From contig NCED01000053.1 in NCBI GenBank assembly GCA_002280485.1, positions 1 through 11,246 on the forward strand: DNA of 11,246 nucleotides. Direction: 5' to 3'. This document shows, piece after piece, positions 7,012 to 11,246 of this stretch (position 1 is the stretch's first letter; each line of letters begins with the position of its first letter). The translations under genes and the position numbers were made by a program. The stretch comes from Caulobacterales bacterium 32-69-10. Its GTDB lineage: Bacteria > Pseudomonadota > Alphaproteobacteria > Caulobacterales > Caulobacteraceae. The notes below the pieces were generated by a model. That model saw nothing but the letters and a program-made list of their open reading frames with translations. It searched no databases and was not told the origin of the DNA.

Positions 7012-8307
7012 TCACCCGAACACGACGGCGCCGGCCAGGATGCTGCGGTCGGCCACCGCCTGGTGGGCCTCGACGGCGCGGTCGAGGGGATAGGCCGTGA
7101 CCAGGGCGCCGAGGTCGATGATGCCGCGCTCCATCATCTCGACGAAGCGGGGGAGGTCGCGCATCGGGTGCTGGCCGCCCATCTGGGCCGCGTGGATCGA
7201 GCGGCCGTTCAGGGCGATGCCGATGGCGGGGAACGACACCTCGCCCTGGGCCGCGCCCATATAGGTGCAGTGGCCGCCGGGGCGGGTGACGTCCCAGGCC
7301 TGGCGCAGGGGCAGGACGCCGGTGTCGTCGGGGGCCTTCTCGGCCTTGGGGGGGAAGCGGGTGGCGCCCACGGCCTCGAGCACGAAGTCGGCGCCGCGGC
7401 CGTCCTGGCCGAAGACGTTGGTGCCCCAGCGCCGGCCGCCGGCGAAGAGCCGGTCGGTGCGGCCCTTGCAGATCTCGCGCACAGCCTCGACCAGCTCTGC
7501 GCCGGTCATGGCGTTGGGGTCGAGGACGTGGGTGGCGCCGAGGCGCCTTGCGTTCTCTCTGCGGGCGGTGATCGGCTCGACCACCACGATGCGGGCGGCC
7601 CCGGCGACGCGGGCGGAGAGGATCGCCCCCATGCCGACCGGGCCGGCCCCGAAGACCGCCACGTCCGAGCCCGGCTCGATCGGCGCCTGGGTGATCCCGG
7701 CCGCGAAGCCGCAGCCGATCTGGTTGACGATCAGGGCCAGGGACGCGGCGGGCAGGTCGGTGAAGACCGGGGTGACGTGCTCCTCCGGCGCGAAGGTCAG
7801 TTCGCTGGTTCCGCCGATGCCGCCGCGCGGCGTGACCTCCACGCCCGCCGCGGTGCGCGCGAACGGATGGCCGGAGGTCTGGCTGAACTGGCACCAGTCG
7901 GTTCGGCCGTGCAGGCACTGGTAGCACCAGCCGCACTGGGCCGTGGCCGAGATCAGCACCCGGTCGCCGACCTGGACGCGCTTGACCATGGGGCCGACGG
8001 CTTCGCACACGCCGACGCCGCCCTGGCCCATGATCAGGGGCGTGCGCGAGGCGCCCAGCACCCCGCCGGTCATGGTGTAGGAGACCGAGGACGCCTGCAT
8101 CCGCACCAGGCAGTCGCGGGGGCCGAGGTCCAGCAGGGTCAGGGCCTCGATCCGCGAGCCCTGGGCGTCGCTGACCATGCCCCGGAAACGGCGGCCCGCG
8201 ACCGAGGCGGGGGCGGGGGCCGCAGCTTGGGCCGGAACGGCCGCGGCGGCGGCGAGGCCGGCCGCGCCGAACAGCGCCCGCCGGGAGACCCCGTCTTCAG
8301 ACGCCAT
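7012..8307 (-). CDS. Tat-exported zinc-type (MDR) dehydrogenase-like protein, catalytic zinc ligands altered
   Basis: 431 residues from ATG 8307, with a G-rich stretch about 10 bases upstream. The frame is open 28 codons further, but this start puts a twin-arginine signal (SRRALFG, residues 8-14, then an Ala-rich segment to about 30) at the N-terminus. The body is a medium-chain dehydrogenase: GroES-like domain with the four structural-zinc cysteines (C125, C128, C131, C139), then a Rossmann fold with GAGPVG (220-225) and an acid ending beta-2 (E244), suggesting NAD. The usual catalytic VCHTD reads VSYTM (Ser76 for Cys) and GHE reads GQG (Gln95, Gly96). Only the third ligand, C199 in GCGFAAG, appears kept. 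So ordinary zinc alcohol oxidation is doubtful. Substrate unknown. Export with folded-in cofactor is inferred from the signal. Confidence 0.88.
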   Translation of the reverse strand: MASEDGVSRRALFGAAGLAAAAAVPAQAAAPAPASVAGRRFRGMVSDAQGSRIEALTLLDLGPRDCLVRMQASSVSYTMTGGVLGASRTPLIMGQGGVGVCEAVGPMVKRVQVGDRVLISATAQCGWCYQCLHGRTDWCQFSQTSGHPFARTAAGVEVTPRGGIGGTSELTFAPEEHVTPVFTDLPAASLALIVNQIGCGFAAGITQAPIEPGSDVAVFGAGPVGMGAILSARVAGAARIVVVEPITARRENARRLGATHVLDPNAMTGAELVEAVREICKGRTDRLFAGGRRWGTNVFGQDGRGADFVLEAVGATRFPPKAEKAPDDTGVLPLRQAWDVTRPGGHCTYMGAAQGEVSFPAIGIALNGRSIHAAQMGGQHPMRDLPRFVEMMERGIIDLGALVTAYPLDRAVEAHQAVADRSILAGAVVFG

Positions 8308-8376
8308 GGCGAACCAACCCCCTGTGTCTTGTTCGCGCCCCCTCTGACGGGAGGCGAGAGCCTGTGACCGCAGCCT

Positions 8377-8405
8377 ATCATTCCGCCTCATCCTGAGCTT
8401 GTCGA
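8377..8405 (-). promoter_or_regulatory. Candidate promoter of the dehydrogenase-like gene
   Basis: On the minus strand, TCGACA (8405-8400, 5 of 6 to TTGACA) is followed after exactly 17 bases by AATGAT (8382-8377, 4 of 6 to TATAAT). This gives a leader of roughly 60 bases before ATG 8307. The -35 hexamer lies inside the left arm of the 28-base inverted repeat at 8385-8469, so the repeat would have supplied half of the promoter. Prediction by eye only. Confidence 0.35.
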
Positions 8406-8469
8406 AGGACGAGGCGGCGCACGACGCGGGCCCGAAAGCCTTCGTCCTTCGACAAGCTCAGGATGAGGC
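8385..8469. repeat. 28-base perfect inverted repeat (CCTCATCCTGAGCTTGTCGAAGG family)
   Basis: The arms 8385-8412 and 8442-8469 are exact reverse complements over 28 bases and are separated by 29 bases. The core reads TCCTGAGCTTGTCGAAGGAC on the left and its complement on the right. It is an intergenic palindromic repeat of a type I recall as dispersed in high-G+C proteobacterial genomes. It has no ORF and no transposase, so it is a dispersed repeat and not an insertion sequence. It lies between the terminator of the upstream gene and the dehydrogenase-like gene, both on the minus strand. It could insulate transcription, or provide a -35 box (see 8377-8405). Confidence 0.85.
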
Positions 8470-8510
8470 TTTCTAATTACATCGCCGTCCCCGCGCATGA
8501 GGCGCGGAGA

Positions 8511-8544
8511 AGAAAACGGCCGCCGCTCGGGAGAGCGGCGGCCG
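8511..8544 (-). terminator. Rho-independent terminator of the exported Trp-rich protein gene
   Basis: A perfect 12-bp stem (CGGCCGCCGCTC, 8517-8528, with its complement 8533-8544) has a 4-base loop. On the minus strand it is followed by TTTTCT at 8516-8511. It begins 11 bases after the stop codon at 8555. It should end transcription of the 8555-9928 gene, so the dehydrogenase-like gene downstream needs its own promoter. A second small hairpin, CCGCGC/GCGCGG (8491-8507), follows. Confidence 0.9.
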
Positions 8545-8554
8545 CGTCAGGCGC

Positions 8555-9928
8555 TTATTTGAAGATGTCGAGCACGTCCTGCGGCGCGACTTCCTCGGAG
8601 GGCTTTTCCCAGCCCTGCTCGAAGTACTTGCTCCACACCTGGGCCCAGGGGCGGCCGTAGTAGTCGATGAAGTCCGGATGCTCCTTGGTGAGCTGGGTCG
8701 GCTTGCCGTTGACGTTACGGATGTTGCCGAGGCACTCGATGAAGGTGAAGCGCGAGGTCTGGCTGCCGATCTCGTCCCGCTTCACATAGCGGGTCTTCAG
8801 CATCAGCGGCTGCTTGAAGGCTTCCTCGTCGTAGAAGATCGACTCCTGTTCGAGGGCGACGACCTTGCCGGCCGCGTCCTTCACGGGCGTCCAGCTCTCG
8901 ACCACCTCGAACTTGTCGCTGGTCTCGAAGAAGGTGTGGCTGGCCCAGGGCTGGACGTTGGCGGTCCAGCTGATCAGGTTTTCCTTGTCCCAGAAGGCGA
9001 TGGTCTCGCCGTACCACTGGGGCACCTTCTGCACGTGCTGGCGGCCGATCAGGAACTGGCGGACGAAATTGTCAGCCACGCCCGACAGGGTCTGCACCTG
9101 TGTCGGGGTCACGATCATCTGGAAGTTGGAGCCCGACGAGGGCCAGGCCCACCAGCGGGTCAGGCCTTCGGGCATGCAGAAGGTGGCGGTCCACTGGTGC
9201 GAGTTGGAGACGCTCTCATGGTAGAGCTGCTGCATGTAGCGCGCCTGGAACTTGGGCGTCAGCAGCGAGACCATGGTCGAGGCCTGGTTGATGCCGCCCC
9301 AGTACCAGCGCTCGCCGGTCATGCGCGGGCCGCCGCCGCCGCCCTGCGAGGGATAGACCCAGTCGTCGCCGCGGACGCCGGGCCAGTCGCTGGTCTGGTC
9401 GCGGTTGTAGAAGCCGTCCCAGTCGGGGGTGGTGGCCTTGGTGTATTGGGTCGGGCCGCCGTTCGCCCGGGCCTTGGCCATCAGGGCGTCATAGTGCGCC
9501 TTGGCCGACTTGTAGGGGTAGGGGCTGACGATCTTGTCCTTGGGGAAGTCGACCTTGCAGTCGCCCCAGGCCGCGGTCTGGGGCGGGTTGGCGCCCATCT
9601 TGCCGCTTTCCCAGATCGACTCGATGATCACGCGCGGGGTCTGGCAGCGGAAATAGCGCGGGTCGGACCAGAGGGCCTCGTCCTTATAGAAGTTCTTGGA
9701 CGTGAACATGTCGACCGGCAGCGGCGTCACACCGGCCGGCGGATTGAAATTGATCGGCGGGCGTACGATGCCAAGGCGGCTCTGGGCGATGCTGGGGTCG
9801 CCGGTGGTGCCGGCGCCGGCGCCGCCGCCGTCGCCGCCGCCTTGGGCCAGAGCGGGCGCGGCGTGGAGGCCGGCGGTGGCGACGATGGCGGCGAAAGTCC
9901 GCGAAAGCGCGGTCGGTCGTAACTTCAT
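8555..9928 (-). CDS. Secreted tryptophan-rich protein of unrecognised family
   Basis: 457 residues from ATG 9928. A strong GGAGGGGA (9944-9937) lies 8 bases upstream and a textbook Sec signal follows ([10 protein letters not shown], hydrophobic stretch, ALA-Q cleavage near 28/29), so I reject the much longer open frame upstream. After a Gly-rich linker (30-43), the mature protein has no domain I can name. It is aromatic-rich, about 20 Trp in 457 residues, with clusters such as RWYWGG (207-212), RWWAW (258-262) and [10 protein letters not shown] (181-190), and four cysteines (95, 124, 251, 399) that could pair. Conserved-looking stretches include [10 protein letters not shown] (86-95) and [12 protein letters not shown] (235-246). 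The many surface-type aromatics could suit binding of sugar or a hydrophobic ligand, but this is a guess. Monocistronic: terminator at 8511-8544, control region upstream. Confidence 0.9.
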   Translation of the reverse strand: MKLRPTALSRTFAAIVATAGLHAAPALAQGGGDGGGAGAGTTGDPSIAQSRLGIVRPPINFNPPAGVTPLPVDMFTSKNFYKDEALWSDPRYFRCQTPRVIIESIWESGKMGANPPQTAAWGDCKVDFPKDKIVSPYPYKSAKAHYDALMAKARANGGPTQYTKATTPDWDGFYNRDQTSDWPGVRGDDWVYPSQGGGGGPRMTGERWYWGGINQASTMVSLLTPKFQARYMQQLYHESVSNSHQWTATFCMPEGLTRWWAWPSSGSNFQMIVTPTQVQTLSGVADNFVRQFLIGRQHVQKVPQWYGETIAFWDKENLISWTANVQPWASHTFFETSDKFEVVESWTPVKDAAGKVVALEQESIFYDEEAFKQPLMLKTRYVKRDEIGSQTSRFTFIECLGNIRNVNGKPTQLTKEHPDFIDYYGRPWAQVWSKYFEQGWEKPSEEVAPQDVLDIFK

Positions 9929-9936
9929 CTGTAACG

Positions 9937-9945
9937 TCCCCTCCC
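9937..9945 (-). promoter_or_regulatory. Ribosome binding site fixing the 9928 start
   Basis: On the minus strand GGGAGGGGA lies 8 bases before ATG 9928. It is the best Shine-Dalgarno match in the window. Together with the signal peptide that begins at this ATG, it settles the start against the in-frame extension reaching back to 10357. Confidence 0.8.
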
Positions 9946-10056
9946 AGGGATCTGTAAATCTCGCGATAGCCTGTACCGCACGCAGCGGGCGGACCGATGT
10001 CTGCGCTGAAACGCGGCCGGGGCCCTGCGGCGCGGCGATCCTATAAGTTCGCGCAC

Positions 10057-10084
10057 CGAAGTCCACTTCGCCTTTCGAAGTTCG
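10057..10084. promoter_or_regulatory. Cluster of alternating CGAAGT half-sites
   Basis: CGAAGT (10057-10062), its complement ACTTCG (10065-10070) and CGAAGT again (10076-10081) form two nested inverted repeats with 2- and 5-base centres. AAGTTCG occurs at 10045-10051 and 10078-10084. The cluster is about 130-155 bases upstream of the secreted protein ATG. A possible -10-like TATAGG (minus) lies just downstream of it at 10044-10039. It could be a regulator-binding array or an RNA hairpin; no known operator was recognised. Confidence 0.35.
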
Positions 10085-10104
10085 ATGGCGCGCGTCGTCG
10101 CACA

Positions 10105-10124
10105 CCCTTATCAGCGGATAAGGG
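10105..10124. promoter_or_regulatory. Perfect 8-bp palindrome CCCTTATC-AGCG-GATAAGGG
   Basis: The arms 10105-10112 and 10117-10124 are exact complements around AGCG. AT-containing palindromes stand out in this G+C-rich background, and the dyad geometry fits a dimeric repressor operator (TetR, MarR or GntR size). It lies between the stop of the SOS-type gene (10177) and the start of the secreted-protein gene (9928), so the latter is the likely target. There is no T-run on either side, which argues against a terminator. Confidence 0.4.
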
Positions 10125-10162
10125 GGCGGTTTGACGGCGGACAAGGAGGCGGTTTCACGGCG
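10125..10162. repeat. Direct repeat GGCGGTTTSACGGCG, 23-base period
   Basis: GGCGGTTTGACGGCG (10125-10139) recurs as GGCGGTTTCACGGCG (10148-10162), 14 of 15 bases identical. It directly abuts the palindrome at 10105-10124. It lies in the gap before the secreted-protein gene. It could be tandem binding sites about two helical turns apart, or a small duplication; no function is recognised. Confidence 0.4.
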
Positions 10163-10176
10163 CGGGCCGGCGACGA

Positions 10177-10899
10177 CTACCCAGGAGGGCAGGACGAGGG
10201 GGAGCCGCGCGCCGAGGCGAAGGGCGCATCCGGCGCCGTCGGCGGGCCGTCCCGCTCCGGCCGCTTTCGCTTTTCGAAGGGGAGGGGCGTCTCGGCGAGC
10301 AGTTCGGGGGGCGGCGCGGTCGTCGCCGTGGCGGCCGCCATGGCCCAGGCGGTCCACGCGGGCGACAGGCCGAGGTCGCGGCAGATGCGGGCCACGGCGT
10401 CGCCGAGGGGGAGGGCGAGAATGTCGTCGCTGAAGTCCTCGTCGCGCAGACGCTCATAGACCGCGTCGGACAGGTCCTCGACCGCGTCCGGGTCGTCGTG
10501 CTCGGCGCGGACGGCCCGCATGAGGACGCGCTGGGCGCGCTCGCGCCGGGCCTGCTCGCCCTCGATCCGGGCCTGGCTCGCGGCCCGGCCCAGGGCCGGC
10601 AGGTCCTGCAGCAGCCGCGCCTGCAGCATCAGGGTCTGGCGCACCGCCCGCGCCACGCGGGAATAGAGCAGCCCCGGATCGCCCTGGAACCCCGCCGGGG
10701 CGGCGGCCTCCCGGTCTTCCGGCGCCGCCAGCGCCCAGCGCTCGGTCGCCTCGGCCAGGGTCATCCCGATCTCGGCCAGCCGCGTCAGCATCGCAAGCTG
10801 CCCCGCGACGATGCCGGGCCCCATGGCGTGCAGATCGGCCAGAACCGGATCGGCGGGGGTCGCATCGGCAGCGGCGGTCAGAGGATCGACGTGAAGCAT
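10177..10899 (-). CDS. Unrecognised helical protein, probably SOS-induced and leaderless
   Basis: 240 residues. I do not recognise the family with certainty. The protein is Ala/Arg/Leu-rich and mostly helical: amphipathic stretches about 28-58, 76-104 ([19 protein letters not shown]) and 107-132 (charged [23 protein letters not shown], coiled-coil-like). An acidic part (134-160) is followed by [14 protein letters not shown] (172-185). The last 50 residues are Pro-rich and basic ([10 protein letters not shown]), likely disordered. There is no signal peptide and no membrane helix, so it is cytoplasmic. ATG 10899 is chosen because the promoter and LexA box at 10900-10935 point straight at it; the frame is open 12 codons further but through the promoter. 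No Shine-Dalgarno sequence, consistent with leaderless translation. DNA-damage regulation implies a repair, checkpoint or cell-fate role. One comparison to make is the Caulobacter SOS endonuclease BapE; I cannot judge similarity. Confidence 0.8.
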   Translation of the reverse strand: MLHVDPLTAAADATPADPVLADLHAMGPGIVAGQLAMLTRLAEIGMTLAEATERWALAAPEDREAAAPAGFQGDPGLLYSRVARAVRQTLMLQARLLQDLPALGRAASQARIEGEQARRERAQRVLMRAVRAEHDDPDAVEDLSDAVYERLRDEDFSDDILALPLGDAVARICRDLGLSPAWTAWAMAAATATTAPPPELLAETPLPFEKRKRPERDGPPTAPDAPFASARGSPSSCPPG

Positions 10900-10914
10900 G
10901 AACAAAATAAGAAC
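10900..10914 (-). promoter_or_regulatory. LexA (SOS) box GTTC-N7-GTTC
   Basis: On the minus strand GTTC TTATTTT GTTC reads 10914-10900 and is immediately followed by the ATG at 10899. This is an exact match to the established alphaproteobacterial LexA consensus GTTC-N7-GTTC, with the AT-rich centre typical of real sites. It overlaps the -10 box, the standard arrangement for LexA repression. Confidence 0.8.
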
Positions 10915-10935
10915 ATGTGGGGGTGGAGATGTCAA
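10907..10935 (-). promoter_or_regulatory. Sigma-70-type promoter, predicted leaderless transcript
   Basis: On the minus strand a perfect TTGACA (10935-10930) is followed after 17 bases by TCTTAT (10912-10907, 4 of 6 to TATAAT). The expected start of transcription, about 7 bases beyond the -10 box, falls at or within a base or two of the A of ATG 10899. The -10 box lies inside the LexA site at 10900-10914. Confidence 0.7.
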
Positions 10936-11246
10936 GGTTTGGGCGTCGGGGGCTTGGCTGGCGGGCAGTCTGATTTTGGCGGCTGCGGGTTCCTAGCAGA
11001 CGTGTGGAAGTCTGCTTCTGAGGCCGCGCCTCAACTCGGCCGCACCGAGCGCTCGTCACTCTGATCTTGGCCCTGAGAATGGCCGCCATCCGAGCGGCTA
11101 GACGCCCGGTTGCAGCGGTTGGTCGTTGTTGCGATCACGGAATGGACGGGGAGCTTCACGGGCTAGGCCTGGGCCTTCGTCATGGCATAGTGGTTTCAAG
11201 TCGGTCAGGCGCTCAGAGCGCCGTGATCGGAATCTGCGCCCCGACA
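10936..11246. other. Right-end stretch with no supported gene
   Basis: About 310 bases upstream of the SOS-type promoter, visibly less G+C-rich than the genes around it. Two short frames are open to the window edge: plus from ATG 11079, and minus ending at a stop at 11100-11098. Both have Arg-rich or unremarkable translations, poor third-position G+C and no ribosome site, so I do not call them. Small hairpins: AGCAGAC/GTCTGCT (10995-11001 / 11010-11016), CTCGG/CCGAG (11035-11039 / 11045-11049) and GGCGCT/AGCGCC (11208-11213 / 11217-11222). None has a T-tract and none fits a tRNA. Confidence 0.5.

Noticed and set aside
6995..7013. Hairpin GAGCCG/CGGCTC between convergent hrpB and dehydrogenase-like genes
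   Set aside because: The stem is only 6 bp with no T-tract and overlaps a stop codon; too weak to call a terminator.
7000..8367. 455-codon plus-strand frame opposite the dehydrogenase-like gene
   Set aside because: It is a shadow frame; the minus-strand protein has clear MDR motifs.
8678..9922. 414-codon plus-strand frame opposite the secreted protein
   Set aside because: It has no recognisable motifs; the minus strand has a signal peptide, ribosome site and terminator.
10005..10012. Single GTTTCAGC (minus) upstream of the secreted-protein gene, like the 491-510 sites
   Set aside because: It is a lone half-site without a partner at an 11-base period; chance is likely.
9929..10357. N-terminal extension of the secreted protein
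   Set aside because: The open frame is fortuitous: it overlaps the SOS-type gene, and the signal peptide and ribosome site fix the start at 9928.
11079..11246. 56-codon plus frame open to the right edge, and a 48-codon minus frame entering from it
   Set aside because: No ribosome site, no recognisable protein features, and codon use unlike the neighbouring genes.
1..11246. CRISPR arrays, tRNA or rRNA genes, transposases, phage genes
   Set aside because: I looked for spaced repeats, cloverleaf ends and mobile-element proteins on both strands and found none.

Overview
The window looks like chromosomal DNA of an alphaproteobacterium, most likely of the Caulobacterales (Caulobacter/Phenylobacterium type). 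The reasons are the very high G+C, an exact alphaproteobacterial LexA box (GTTC-N7-GTTC), the protein families present, and intergenic hairpin repeats of the TGTCATCC...GGATGACA and CCTCATCCTGAGCTTGTCGAAGG kinds. The genus is inference. I see no rRNA, tRNA, CRISPR array, intact insertion sequence or phage gene.

Layout. Positions 1-2744 (minus strand) hold a two-component cassette read right to left. An OmpR-type response regulator (2744-1977) overlaps a membrane histidine kinase (1980-604) by ATGA. After a 172-base gap comes an EF-hand lipoprotein (431 to beyond the left edge). The gap carries a GTTTCAGC direct repeat with an 11-base period, the usual layout of an OmpR-family site. Related TTTCAG half-sites, including a perfect 16-base palindrome, lie upstream of the regulator. 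The simplest reading is an autoregulated envelope sensor system that also controls a periplasm-facing calcium-binding lipoprotein.

Positions 2973-6963 (plus strand) hold an APC-family amino acid transporter, a REP-like hairpin, and the DEAH-box helicase gene hrpB.

Positions 7012-9928 (minus strand) hold two exported proteins. One is a Tat-signal, zinc-type (MDR) dehydrogenase-like protein that has lost most catalytic-zinc ligands. The other is a Sec-secreted, tryptophan-rich protein of a family I do not recognise. They are separated by a strong intrinsic terminator and a long perfect inverted repeat that may supply the -35 box of the dehydrogenase gene.

Positions 9929-10176 are a gene-free control region full of small palindromes and repeats. 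Positions 10899-10177 (minus) encode an unrecognised helical protein. Its promoter is a consensus TTGACA, a 17-base spacer and TCTTAT, overlapped by an exact LexA box that touches the ATG, so it is probably a leaderless, SOS-induced gene. Positions 10936-11246 contain nothing I can call as a gene.

The strongest leads for something undescribed are the leaderless SOS gene, the kinase/regulator/EF-hand cassette with its shared operator half-site, and the zinc-ligand-deficient Tat dehydrogenase family.
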